A stretch of 64,000 nucleotides of DNA. Origin: JAENWD01 sp036381155 (GTDB lineage Bacteria > Acidobacteriota > Vicinamibacteria > Vicinamibacterales > JAENWD01). The DNA is taken from assembly GCA_036381155.1 (NCBI GenBank), contig DASVDJ010000035.1, forward strand, positions 62,001 through 126,000, written 5' to 3'. Both the position numbers and the translations under genes were made by a program. The notes beneath the pieces are model-generated. The model ran no database searches and was not told where the DNA came from. It saw nothing but the letters and a program-made list of their open reading frames with translations. Shown here in pieces: positions 40,671 to 48,586 of this stretch (positions within the stretch are counted from its first letter, which is position 1; each line of letters starts with the position of its first letter).

Positions 40671-40724
40671 TGGGCGAGAGGGGCCGCGCCGGCTCGAGTC
40701 CCGGCCGGGCAGGAGAACGTGAGC

Positions 40725-42101
40725 ATGGGGTCCGCCATCACATTCAGCGGGTTCAACAACATCGACTGGACCGCCATCCTCGACGCCATCATGGCGCAGG
40801 AGCGGCTGCCGGTCGTCACGTTGCAGGCGCGACAGAGCGCGCTCGAGGGCCAGAAGCGCGCCTTCGCGACCCTGGCCTCCCGTCTCTCTTCGCTCTCGAG
40901 CGCCGCCGAGACGCTGTCGGACCCGGACCGGTTCGGCGGCCGCACGGCCACGAGCACCGACACCTCGGCGATCGCCATCTCGGCGAGCGGCGGCGCGTCG
41001 GCGGGCACCTACGACATCGTCGTCAGCGAGCTCGCCCGGGCGCAGACCACCGCGTCGACCACGATCCTGCCCGACAAGGACGAGACGATCGTCGCGACGA
41101 GCGGGGCGCTGATCATCGACGGCGTCCCGGTGACCGTCACGGTCCCGGCGACGCTCCAGGACCTCGCCGACGCCATCAACGCCAACGACCAGATCGCCGC
41201 GCGGGCCAGCGTGGTCTCCCCCGCCCCGGGCAGCTACCAGCTCGTGCTGACCGGACGGGCGACCGGGGTCGACCACGCCTTCACCGTCGAGTCCACGCTC
41301 AGCGGCGGCGTCGGGGTGGCGTTCACGGACACGGACGGCGACGGCATCAGCGGCGATGACGCCGCCGACAACGCGCAGAACGCGACCAACGCCGCGTTCA
41401 CGGTCAACGGCGTGCCGATTACCAGTGCGGGCAACCGCGTTGAAGGCGTGATCCCCGGCGTGACGCTGCAGCTGCTCAGGAAGGACCCGGACGCCACCGT
41501 GACGGTGACCGTCGCGGCCGACCAGGGCGCGGCGAAGACCCAGATCAAGGCCTTCGTGACGGCGTTCAACGACCTGATGACGTTCGTGCGCGAGCAGTCG
41601 CAGCTGGCGGGCACGGGACGCACGGACACGATCGGCCGCGACGCCGTGCTGCGGGGGCTCTCGAACGAGCTCCGGTCGGCGATCAACACTGCGTACAGCA
41701 CGGGCGGCACGTACTCCTATCTGAGCCAGATCGGGCTGCGCTTCGACCGGTCCGGCACGCTGAAATTCGACGAGGCGGCATTCGACGAGGCGACCGCCGA
41801 CGGCAACACCGAAGTGCTGAAGCTGTTCGCCGGTGCCAACGGCGTGGACGGTGTCTTCACGCGACTGGTCGACCGGATCTCCACGTACACCGTGACCGGC
41901 GGGCTGATCCCCGGCGCCAGCGAGCGCCTGGACGACCAGCTCAAGTCCGTCGCCGACCGCATCGCGCTCATGGAATCCCGCCTCGCCATCCGGCGCGAGG
42001 CGCTGCACCGCGAGTTCATCGCGACCGACAACGCGATCACGGCGCTCAACGCCTCGGTGCAGTCGCTGTCCACGCTCGGCAACCAGTTCCGGCTGTTCTG
42101 A
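40725..42101 (+). CDS. fliD: Flagellar filament cap protein FliD
   Basis: FliD caps the growing filament and folds exported flagellin. The product is 458 residues from the ATG at 40725 (GTG 40719 would add two residues but sits too close to the AGGAG). ITFSGFNNIDWTAILDAIMA is the family N-terminus; GTYDIVVSELARAQ, NDLMTFVREQSQLAG and the C-terminal coiled segment ALNASVQSLSTLGNQFRLF are also typical. FliS and the FliT/FlgN-like chaperone follow directly, as in most flagellar systems. Confidence 0.94.
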   Translation: MGSAITFSGFNNIDWTAILDAIMAQERLPVVTLQARQSALEGQKRAFATLASRLSSLSSAAETLSDPDRFGGRTATSTDTSAIAISASGGASAGTYDIVVSELARAQTTASTTILPDKDETIVATSGALIIDGVPVTVTVPATLQDLADAINANDQIAARASVVSPAPGSYQLVLTGRATGVDHAFTVESTLSGGVGVAFTDTDGDGISGDDAADNAQNATNAAFTVNGVPITSAGNRVEGVIPGVTLQLLRKDPDATVTVTVAADQGAAKTQIKAFVTAFNDLMTFVREQSQLAGTGRTDTIGRDAVLRGLSNELRSAINTAYSTGGTYSYLSQIGLRFDRSGTLKFDEAAFDEATADGNTEVLKLFAGANGVDGVFTRLVDRISTYTVTGGLIPGASERLDDQLKSVADRIALMESRLAIRREALHREFIATDNAITALNASVQSLSTLGNQFRLF

Positions 42102-42104
42102 CGC

Positions 42105-42518
42105 ATGATCACGACGCAGGCACTCTCCGCCCGGGCCGCACAGGCCTATGCCCGAACCCACGTGCAGTCGCGCTCGCCGCTCGAGCTCGTCGTCATGCTG
42201 TACGACGCCCTGATCCGGCACGTGGGAGACGCGCGCGCCGCACTGGCCGCCGGCGATCTGCCCCGCAAGGGAACGGCCGTCTCGCGCGCGCTCGCCATCC
42301 TCTCGGAGCTGCAGACCACGCTGAACCTGGAACAGGGCGGCGAGATCGCCCGCTCGCTCGACGAGCTCTACACCTGGGTGAACAGCCGGCTGCTCGACGG
42401 CAACGCCCGGAACGACGAGTCCCCCTTCGAGGAAGCAGCGCGGGTCCTCCGTCCGCTGCGTGACGCCTGGGCCGAGATCGCCGCGCGCGAGACGGCCGCG
42501 GGAGCTCCCGCGCGGTGA
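42105..42518 (+). CDS. fliS: Flagellin export chaperone FliS
   Basis: A 137-residue four-helix chaperone that keeps flagellin unfolded for export. ALSARAAQAYARTHVQSRSP and LELVVMLYDALIRHVGDARA are the classic FliS start, and LYTWVNSRLLDGNARND fits the last helix. It starts 3 bp after fliD and its stop overlaps the next gene. In other bacteria FliS also helps FliW sense free flagellin. Confidence 0.94.
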   Translation: MITTQALSARAAQAYARTHVQSRSPLELVVMLYDALIRHVGDARAALAAGDLPRKGTAVSRALAILSELQTTLNLEQGGEIARSLDELYTWVNSRLLDGNARNDESPFEEAARVLRPLRDAWAEIAARETAAGAPAR

Positions 42519-42997
42519 CCATGACCGACGCCGGCGCGCTCGACGCGGCCATCAGCGCGTACGCCGCCGGACTGGAAGCGGAGATGGAGCTGCTGCGGCA
42601 ACTCGCGCAGCTCTCCGCGGCGCAGCGGTCGACGTCCGGCACGGCGGATCCGCCGGCGCTCGCCCGCTTCTCCGACGAGCGCACCCGCCTGCTGAACGCC
42701 ATCGTCACGGTCGAGCACGAGCTGAAGCCGCTGCGGCAGCAGCTCGCCGACGCGGCCGCCCGCGCCGCCAGCCTGCCTGCCTTCCGGGCCGTCGTCGCCC
42801 GTCACCGCGAGGCGGCGCGCCTGGTGAACGAGATCATCGCCTCCGACCAGCAGACGCTCGCCGCGCTGCGGGAGGCCGAAGCCGCACGCCGCTTCGCCGC
42901 TCAGACGATCGAAGCCGGCGAGACGACGCTGGCCGCCTATCGGCGCGTCGTCGCGCCGCCTCCGTCGACGGCAGCGATCTTCGACGAGCGAGGCTGA
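42515..42997 (+). CDS. FliT/FlgN-like flagellar chaperone
   Basis: A 160-residue helical protein coupled to fliS by a GTGA overlap (alternative ATG at 42521). The pattern of long amphipathic helices (ISAYAAGLEAEMELLRQLAQ; LVNEIIASDQQTLAALREAE) and its position after fliD-fliS fit the FliT/FlgN class that escorts FliD or hook-associated proteins. Sequence motifs in this class are weak, so the name rests on context. A separate FlgN-like gene occurs beside flgK. Confidence 0.7.
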   Translation: MTMTDAGALDAAISAYAAGLEAEMELLRQLAQLSAAQRSTSGTADPPALARFSDERTRLLNAIVTVEHELKPLRQQLADAAARAASLPAFRAVVARHREAARLVNEIIASDQQTLAALREAEAARRFAAQTIEAGETTLAAYRRVVAPPPSTAAIFDERG

Positions 42998-43010
42998 CGG
43001 GACACGTCGA

Positions 43011-43109
43011 ACGGGAAGCCGTAAACGGGAAGCTGGAAGGGCGCGGTCGCTCGCCGGAGATCGGTCTCGCGGTCGCGCCTTCTTGCCGTTTCCCGCTTCC
43101 CGCTTCCTT
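43011..43109. repeat. Imperfect inverted repeat of GGGAA-rich units between convergent genes
   Basis: The left arm (43011-43040) contains ACGGGAAGCC, AAACGGGAAGC and TGGAAGG; the right arm (43080-43109) contains CTTGCCGTTTCCCGCTTCCC and CGCTTCC, the approximate reverse complement. The arms lie about 40 bp apart between the FliT/FlgN-like gene and the convergent GNAT gene. It probably acts as a bidirectional terminator or is the footprint of a short dispersed repeat. Confidence 0.5.
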
Positions 43110-44072
43110 CTACGCCGCCCGTTTCCGCGACGCACGGACGACGACGCCGCCGATGCGGCGCGGGACAGGGCCGCGGGTCGCGTGAATCCAGCGGCCGAGC
43201 GGCGCGAACCCGAGCGACGCGTAGAGGTCGCGCGCCGGCGTGTTGGCTTCGTCCACGACGAGCGTCAGGCGCTTCATGCCTTCGGCGGCAGCCGCCGCTC
43301 CGGCGGCAAGCAGCAGCCGCCTGGCGAGGCCGCGGCGGCGCGCGTCGGGGTCGACGGCAATCTGCGCGACGTGCGACACCTGGCGCGCGATCTCGGTCGT
43401 CAGGACGGCGGCCTGCAGGATGCCGCCTGGAGCATCGACACCGAACGACTGGGACGGCCGCCAGGTCCCGAGGCTCGGCCCCGTGAGGATCTGCCCGACG
43501 TACTGCGCCCATTCCTCGATGCGTCCGGTGGGGGCGAACGTCCGGGCGGACCGCTCGCCGGCGTACGCGCGCGCGAGCAGCCGGACGATCGCCGGCGCGT
43601 CGGTCTCGCGCAGCAGCCGGAGGGGCGTGCCGTCGGCCGGCGCACCCGGCCAGGAAGCCAGCGACACTTCCAGGCAGTCGTGGACCCGAATCTCGAACCG
43701 GAGCCGGCCGAGCGCGCTCACGAGCGACGGGGACGCCGCGGGCAGGAAGCACGAGACGCCCTGGGCAAGCTCCGCTTCCGGGGAGGCGAGCACGCGATCG
43801 AGCAGCAGCCGCAGACCGGCAGCCGTGCGCGCCTGCAGGCCGCCCAGCTGCAGGGTGCGATGGGCCAGCAGGTAGAAGGCCCAGCCGATCGGCTCCCCCT
43901 TCCGATCGTGAAGAATCAGGCCGGGCACGTCGCCGCGCTGCCGGGCCTGCTCGACCAGGCGAAGGGCCGGCGCGAGGTCCCAGTGCAGCGCATCCAGGAC
44001 GCGCGCGCGTTCCGAGAGCAGCAGCGGCTGCACGACGTCGGAGGGCGCATCGCGCCAGTCAGTGAGCGTCAT
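43110..44072 (-). CDS. GNAT-family N-acetyltransferase
   Basis: A 320-residue protein whose C-terminal half has a GNAT core: VAQIAVDPDARRRGLARRLL is the acetyl-CoA loop (R/Q-x-x-G-x-G/A variant), and LVVDEANTPARDLYASLGF is the following strand-helix. The N-terminal half (DVVQPLLLSERARVLDALHW) may be a second, degenerate GNAT fold. It ends the fliL-to-csrA operon, overlapping csrA by 14 bp. The nonulosonate cluster has no obvious PseH acetyltransferase; this enzyme is a candidate, but its length (PseH is under 200 residues) argues against a simple match. Confidence 0.8.
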   Translation of the reverse strand: MTLTDWRDAPSDVVQPLLLSERARVLDALHWDLAPALRLVEQARQRGDVPGLILHDRKGEPIGWAFYLLAHRTLQLGGLQARTAAGLRLLLDRVLASPEAELAQGVSCFLPAASPSLVSALGRLRFEIRVHDCLEVSLASWPGAPADGTPLRLLRETDAPAIVRLLARAYAGERSARTFAPTGRIEEWAQYVGQILTGPSLGTWRPSQSFGVDAPGGILQAAVLTTEIARQVSHVAQIAVDPDARRRGLARRLLLAAGAAAAAEGMKRLTLVVDEANTPARDLYASLGFAPLGRWIHATRGPVPRRIGGVVVRASRKRAA

Positions 44073-44340
44073 CTCCGGGATCGCTCGCCGGCGCGTCCGA
44101 CGCGGCGGTGCTCAGCCGGCCGCGGAGCTCCGCGGCAATCGCATCGGCGCTGCCGACGGCGCGCGCGGCGATGCGGTTCTCCTCGCGGATCTGCTCGTAG
44201 ATCTCGCGCCGATGGACGGCCACCTGCGGCGGCGCCGTCACGCCCAGGCGTACGCCGTCACGTCCGACCCGCAGCACGCGGATCTCGACGCCGTCGCCGA
44301 TCATGATGGCTTCGTGCCGCTTGCGCGTGAAGACCAGCAT
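44059..44340 (-). CDS. csrA: Carbon storage regulator CsrA
   Basis: CsrA is a dimeric RNA-binding protein that blocks ribosome access at GGA-containing sites. The 93-residue product has MLVFTRKRHEAIMIGDGVEI and VRLGVTAPPQVAVHRREIY, the latter holding the RNA-binding residues (the conserved RxxIY). A tail of about 35 residues (VGSADAIAAELRGRLSTAAS onwards) is longer than in E. coli CsrA (61 residues). It is 3 bp downstream of fliW. Likely targets include the two flagellin leaders 4-5 kb away. Confidence 0.95.
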   Translation of the reverse strand: MLVFTRKRHEAIMIGDGVEIRVLRVGRDGVRLGVTAPPQVAVHRREIYEQIREENRIAARAVGSADAIAAELRGRLSTAASDAPASDPGDDAH

Positions 44341-44343
44341 CGC

Positions 44344-44799
44344 TCACCGCAGTGCCAGCGGGTGCCGCAGCGGATACAGGCTGTTGTGCGGCATCGTCTG
44401 GAAGCCAATCATCCGATCGGGATTGATGACGATCGGCGCTCGCAGGTTGACCGTGGGGCCCTGCTCGGGGTCGAGTGTGACGAGCGCGAGCCAGACGAGG
44501 GCCGTCCTGTCCCCGGCGCCGAGCCGTCGTTCGTCCGCGGCCGACAGCACGGCGCGGTACCCGGGCAGCACCAGCCGCGGGTCGATGGCGAGGAACGACG
44601 CCGCCGGGCCGCTGACGTGGTGCAGCAGGTGCAGCGGCGCAATCGCCGGCGAGGACAGCAGCACGAAGGCGCGCGTCGACTCGAAACCGGGCAGCCCCTC
44701 GTGGAAGTGGATGACGCTCTGCGGATCGATCTCGAAGGTGCCGACGGGCGTCTCGATGCGGCGCGGCTCGACGCAGGCCGCCTGATCCGGCGCAATCAT
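44344..44799 (-). CDS. fliW: Flagellar assembly factor FliW
   Basis: FliW binds and inhibits CsrA until free flagellin titrates it, coupling flagellin translation to secretion. The 151-residue product has IETPVGTFEIDPQSVIHFHE, then GLPGFESTRAFVLLSS and the C-terminal NLRAPIVINPDRMIGFQTM, all FliW signatures. It overlaps flgL by 4 bp and precedes csrA, the conserved flgL-fliW-csrA order. Confidence 0.95.
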   Translation of the reverse strand: MIAPDQAACVEPRRIETPVGTFEIDPQSVIHFHEGLPGFESTRAFVLLSSPAIAPLHLLHHVSGPAASFLAIDPRLVLPGYRAVLSAADERRLGAGDRTALVWLALVTLDPEQGPTVNLRAPIVINPDRMIGFQTMPHNSLYPLRHPLALR

Positions 44800-45695
44800 T
44801 TCAGGTAGTCCATCAGCGACGGCCGCGTCAGGCGGGCCGCCGCGCCAAGGGCCGCGTTGTACGCCGTTTCGGCGCGGCTCATCGCGGAGATCGCTTCGGC
44901 CATGTTCGCGTCCTCGAGCTTCGAGAGCCGGCTGCGGGCGGCCAGCTTCTCCGAGGTCAGCCTGATGGCGCCGGTCTCGAGCGCCTTCTGGTCGGCACCG
45001 ACCTCGGACTGCAGCTGCACGGCGCGGTCGAAGACGCGCTTGAGCGCCGCGATGCCCTGCTCGATCGCCGGCGTGTCCCCCGCGAGCACGTCGGCGCGCA
45101 GCGTCTCGATGATCTGGAAGACGTCCTGCGGATCGCCGCCCTGCACGAGCGCGCCGCCGTCGAAGGTCACCTGCGCCTCGCGGCCGCGATCGATGTCGAC
45201 GGCGATGGTCGAGCTGTTCCCCTGGTAGGCGCTCACCGTGCCGTCCGCGTTGCGCACGAACGGCGCGGTCGTCGAGGCGGTGCCGGCGAAAACGTAGACG
45301 CCGCGGAAGCTGGTGTTCAGGTCGCCGAAGAGCGCGTCGCGGATGGCGGCCAGCTCCATCGCGGCGGCCTCGCGCTGCGCGGGGGTCGGGGTGTCACCGA
45401 GCGCCCCGGTGGCCACGGCCTGCGCCTGGGTCAGCTGCTCGATGATGTCGCCGAGCACGGTGTCGACGAGCCGCAGCCGCGCCTCCACCGAGCTGGCGGC
45501 CTGCGCGTACCGGTCGAGCGCGCCGATGGCCGCGTGCTCCGTCACCGCGCCGGCGGCGGCCGTGGGGTCGTCGCTCGGCGCCTGGAGCCTGCGGCCGGAG
45601 CTCACCTCCCGCTGCCGGCGCATCAGATCGGCGGCCGTCCGTTCGATGTCCGCCAGCGCGTGCCTGAACTCGGTCTGAAAGCTGATGCGTGTCAT
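44796..45695 (-). CDS. flgL: Flagellar hook-filament junction protein FlgL
   Basis: FlgL joins hook and filament. The 299-residue product has flagellin-like ends: ADLMRRQREVSSGRRLQAPS with DDPTAAAGAV, and ARSRLSKLEDANMAEAISAM with SLMDYLK at the C-terminus; the middle YVFAGTASTTAPFVRNADG is typical of FlgL. The ATG at 45695 overlaps the flgK stop by 4 bp. Export probably depends on the FlgN chaperone upstream. Confidence 0.93.
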   Translation of the reverse strand: MTRISFQTEFRHALADIERTAADLMRRQREVSSGRRLQAPSDDPTAAAGAVTEHAAIGALDRYAQAASSVEARLRLVDTVLGDIIEQLTQAQAVATGALGDTPTPAQREAAAMELAAIRDALFGDLNTSFRGVYVFAGTASTTAPFVRNADGTVSAYQGNSSTIAVDIDRGREAQVTFDGGALVQGGDPQDVFQIIETLRADVLAGDTPAIEQGIAALKRVFDRAVQLQSEVGADQKALETGAIRLTSEKLAARSRLSKLEDANMAEAISAMSRAETAYNAALGAAARLTRPSLMDYLK

Positions 45696-47074
45696 CGACC
45701 CACCATCGTCAGCAGCGTCTGCAGCACGCTGTCGACCGTCGTGAAGAAGCGCGCGTTGGCCTCGTAGGCGCGCTGGAACCGGATCAGCCCGGCCGCTTCC
45801 TCGTCCAGCGAGACGCCGGAGACGCTGTCGCGCAGCGCCTCGACCTGCATGACGATCTCCCGGCGCGTGCGCTCCTCCTGCCGGGCGACCTGCGTGTCGG
45901 TGCCGGCCTGATACACGAGCCGTCCCCACGCCTCGTGCAGCGTCGCCGTGCCGCCGAACATCACGCGGCTGTCGCGCAGCGCGGCCAGATCCCGCGCGGC
46001 GCTGTTGTCGCCGGGATCGGGCGTTGCCGCCGCCGCCACGAGCGCGGGATCCGCCGCGACCACCGCGTTCACCGCGAGCGCGGCCGCCGCGCCGGCCGTC
46101 GCGGCCGGCGGATCGAAGAACGCGAGCCCCGCCGCGCCGTTCGCGTCGAAGGCCGCCTGATGCCGTGTGTTGACCTCCGTCGCGACGGCATAGGCGATCT
46201 CGTCCAGGCGACTGATGTAGCCGGGAATGAGGGTGTCGCGCACCTGCAGCAGGCCGCCGAGCACGCCCGACGTGATCTCCCCGCCGACGTCGACGCCGTT
46301 GGCGCTGAGCGTGACGAGCCCCGACGGCCCGACCGGCGTCGCCGTGATCTGGAAGTCCGACGCGCCGATGACGAGCGGCCGCCCGAGCCCGAACGTCACG
46401 TCGTAGCCGCCGTCCTCCCGCGCGATCACGTCGACGGCGACGAGCTCGGAGAGCGACTTGATGGCCTCGCCCTGGCGATCGCGCAGCACCTGCACGTCGG
46501 TGCCCATCGCCACGCCCTTGGCGATCGACTCGTTCAGGCTGGCGATCTCCGACGCCAGCGCGTTGATCTGATCGACCACCCCGCGGATGCGTGTGTCGGT
46601 GTCGCGCTGCGCGAGCGTCAGCCGCCCGGTCATGTCAGCGAAGCTGGTGGCGAGCGCCTCGCCCTTGAGGATGACCTGCTGCCGCGCGGTGGTCGACGTC
46701 GGATCCTCGGACAGGCGACCCCAGGCGTCGAAGAACTCGGTCAGCGCCGCGTCGAGCGATGCGCCGGGATCCCCGAGCGCGACCTCGACGATGCTGAGCG
46801 CATCGGCGATGGCGCCCTGCATGGCGGCGGCGGGCCGCTCCTGCCAGAGCCGGCGGTCGAGCAGCGCGTCGCGAATCGCGCGGACGCCCTGCACCTCGAC
46901 GCCGCCGCCGGCGTTGAGCGGGCTGGTGGGCGGCAGCGCGGCGAAGTCGACCGTGCGCCGCGAATACCCGGCGGTGTTGACGTTGGCGATGTTCTGGCCG
47001 ACGACGTCGAGCCCGAAGCGCTGGGCTTCGAGCGACCGTGCGGCCACCGAGAGCATGCCGAAGAGTCCGGACAT
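45692..47074 (-). CDS. flgK: Flagellar hook-associated protein 1 FlgK
   Basis: FlgK is the first hook-filament junction protein. The 460-residue product has the axial N-terminus LFGMLSVAARSLEAQRFGLD with VVGQNIANVNTAGYSRRTVD and the C-terminal GVSLDEEAAGLIRFQRAYEA with NARFFTTVDSVLQTLL. The length is normal to short, with a reduced outer domain. It overlaps flgN by 1 bp and flgL by 4 bp. Confidence 0.96.
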   Translation of the reverse strand: MSGLFGMLSVAARSLEAQRFGLDVVGQNIANVNTAGYSRRTVDFAALPPTSPLNAGGGVEVQGVRAIRDALLDRRLWQERPAAAMQGAIADALSIVEVALGDPGASLDAALTEFFDAWGRLSEDPTSTTARQQVILKGEALATSFADMTGRLTLAQRDTDTRIRGVVDQINALASEIASLNESIAKGVAMGTDVQVLRDRQGEAIKSLSELVAVDVIAREDGGYDVTFGLGRPLVIGASDFQITATPVGPSGLVTLSANGVDVGGEITSGVLGGLLQVRDTLIPGYISRLDEIAYAVATEVNTRHQAAFDANGAAGLAFFDPPAATAGAAAALAVNAVVAADPALVAAAATPDPGDNSAARDLAALRDSRVMFGGTATLHEAWGRLVYQAGTDTQVARQEERTRREIVMQVEALRDSVSGVSLDEEAAGLIRFQRAYEANARFFTTVDSVLQTLLTMVGR

Positions 47075-47436
47075 CAGCCCCTCGCGTCGAACGAGCCGGC
47101 CCGTACCGGATCGGACGGACGTCCGTCCCGATCGTAGGGAGCGACCAGGCCGCGCGCGGCGCGGGTGGCCGCGGCGAACTGCGTCAGCCCCTCGCCGAGC
47201 TGCCGGGCGCGGCGCAATGCCAGCAGCGCCGCCATGGCCGCGGGCGGCAGGGTGTCACGATCGAACGGCCCGTCCAGATCCGGCAGCAGGCGCGCGAGCT
47301 CGTCGAGGTGCGACTGCTGCGCGAGGACGCCGTCGAGATCGGCCTTCGCCAGCGCGTCTCCCAGGTCCGTCAGCACGCTGGCCAGCCGGTTGACCGTGTC
47401 GGTCGGGTCCGGGCGACCGGTTGCCGTCACGCCCAT
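47074..47436 (-). CDS. flgN: FlgN-like export chaperone for FlgK/FlgL
   Basis: A 120-residue helical protein between flgM and flgK. NRLASVLTDLGDALAKADLD and LAQQSHLDELARLLPDLDGP match the FlgN pattern (a long first helix, then L-x-x-Q-x-x-L/E-R-L). The ATG at 47436 follows the flgM stop by 4 bp; longer in-frame extensions are within flgM. FlgN sequences are weakly conserved; context flgM-flgN-flgK-flgL is the stronger evidence. Confidence 0.78.
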   Translation of the reverse strand: MGVTATGRPDPTDTVNRLASVLTDLGDALAKADLDGVLAQQSHLDELARLLPDLDGPFDRDTLPPAAMAALLALRRARQLGEGLTQFAAATRAARGLVAPYDRDGRPSDPVRAGSFDARG

Positions 47437-47440
47437 GTCG

Positions 47441-47740
47441 CTAGCGCTCGAGCAGCGTGTCGATGATGCGATCGGCCAGCGCCAGCGGATCGGCGCCAAT
47501 CCGGCCGGCTTCGAGGGCCTTGCGCGCAGCCTCGACGCGGTCCTGACGGATCTCGGGGGACGCGGCCGCCTCGCGAGCTGCGGCGGTCGCCAGCGCGGCG
47601 TCCGGGGACAGGCGCACGGAATCGCTGCCGGTGTCGGCGGGACGTCCGGTATGCGTCGGGCGGTTGACGCCGTGCTGCGGCTCGACGCGATGGGTCCCGA
47701 CGGCCTCGGCGCCGGTCTGCCCGGGTTCGATCTTCATCAC
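47441..47740 (-). CDS. flgM: Anti-sigma-28 factor FlgM
   Basis: FlgM holds FliA inactive until it is exported through the finished hook. The 99-residue product has a disordered N-terminal half and DSVRLSPDAALATAAAREAA then EIRQDRVEAARKALEAGRIG and ADRIIDTLLER, the sigma-binding helices of the family. It is encoded between flgJ and flgN, in the same transcript as fliA. Confidence 0.9.
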   Translation of the reverse strand: MMKIEPGQTGAEAVGTHRVEPQHGVNRPTHTGRPADTGSDSVRLSPDAALATAAAREAAASPEIRQDRVEAARKALEAGRIGADPLALADRIIDTLLER

Positions 47741-48586
47741 CTATTCCTCCAGCACCGGGTCGGGAGAAGGCCCGGCACCCGACCAATCGGCATCCGTCCT
47801 CACCGGCTTTAACCCGGCCGCTTGCGCGTATCGCCGGGCGGCCACGACGGGGTCGACGGCCTGTCCCGACGCCAGCACCTCGAAGTGCAGATGCGCGCCG
47901 GTGGCGCGCCCTGTCGCGCCCGCCTTGCCGACCTCCTGCCCCTGCCGCACCTCCTGCCCGGCGGCTACGTGCAGCTCCGACAGGTGCGCGTACCGGGTCC
48001 GTATGCCAGAACCGTGCTCAACCACCACGGTCAGCCCGTACCCGCCCTGCGGACCCGCGAAGACGACCCGGCCGTCGGCGGCGGCCGGAATCGGGTCGCC
48101 GTGGGCGGCGGCGATGTCGACGCCGCGGTGTTGCCGTCCGTGGCCATCGAGCGGGTCGCGCCGCCAGCCGAACGGCGACGTGATGCGATCGGCGAGCGGC
48201 AGCGGAATCGCCGGCGCCGGCACACCCGTGGGCGCGGCCGGCGGCACGGGCGCGCCGGCCGCCGGCGCTGGCGCCGTGAAAGGCTGCGCAATCCCGTGCT
48301 GGCGCTCGTAGGCCTCCACGATCACCGACGCGATCCCGATCCCGCCGCCGGCGGCCAGATGCCGTCCGAGCTCGACGTCGAACGTCTCCGCGAACGGCGT
48401 CCGGCCAAGCCCCGGCTCGTCGTCTTCCCCGCCTGCCAGCGCCATCGACTCGCGCATCTGCCGGAGCATCAACGCGAGGAACATCGCCTCGAACTCGGCG
48501 GCGAGCTCGCGCACGCGCGCCGGGTTCTCCGCCTGACCGGCGGCGCTCACACCTGCGGGCAGCCCGGGCAGCAGGGTCGGTGTCAT
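47741..48586 (-). CDS. flgJ: FlgJ-type rod-binding domain fused to an M23 peptidase
   Basis: A 281-residue protein. Residues 22-100 are the rod-binding (FlgJ N) domain: VRELAAEFEAMFLALMLRQM and GIGIASVIVEAYERQHGIAQ. A Pro/Ala linker (about 105-135) leads to an M23/LytM zinc endopeptidase, with SPFGWRRDPLDGHGRQHRGV and DIAAA (His and Asp ligands) and THLHFEV-like GAHLHFEVLAS (the second His pair). In enterobacteria FlgJ carries a GH73 muramidase instead. The peptidase would open the peptidoglycan for the rod by cutting cross-links. It abuts flgI (1-bp overlap) and flgM. Confidence 0.9.
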   Translation of the reverse strand: MTPTLLPGLPAGVSAAGQAENPARVRELAAEFEAMFLALMLRQMRESMALAGGEDDEPGLGRTPFAETFDVELGRHLAAGGGIGIASVIVEAYERQHGIAQPFTAPAPAAGAPVPPAAPTGVPAPAIPLPLADRITSPFGWRRDPLDGHGRQHRGVDIAAAHGDPIPAAADGRVVFAGPQGGYGLTVVVEHGSGIRTRYAHLSELHVAAGQEVRQGQEVGKAGATGRATGAHLHFEVLASGQAVDPVVAARRYAQAAGLKPVRTDADWSGAGPSPDPVLEE

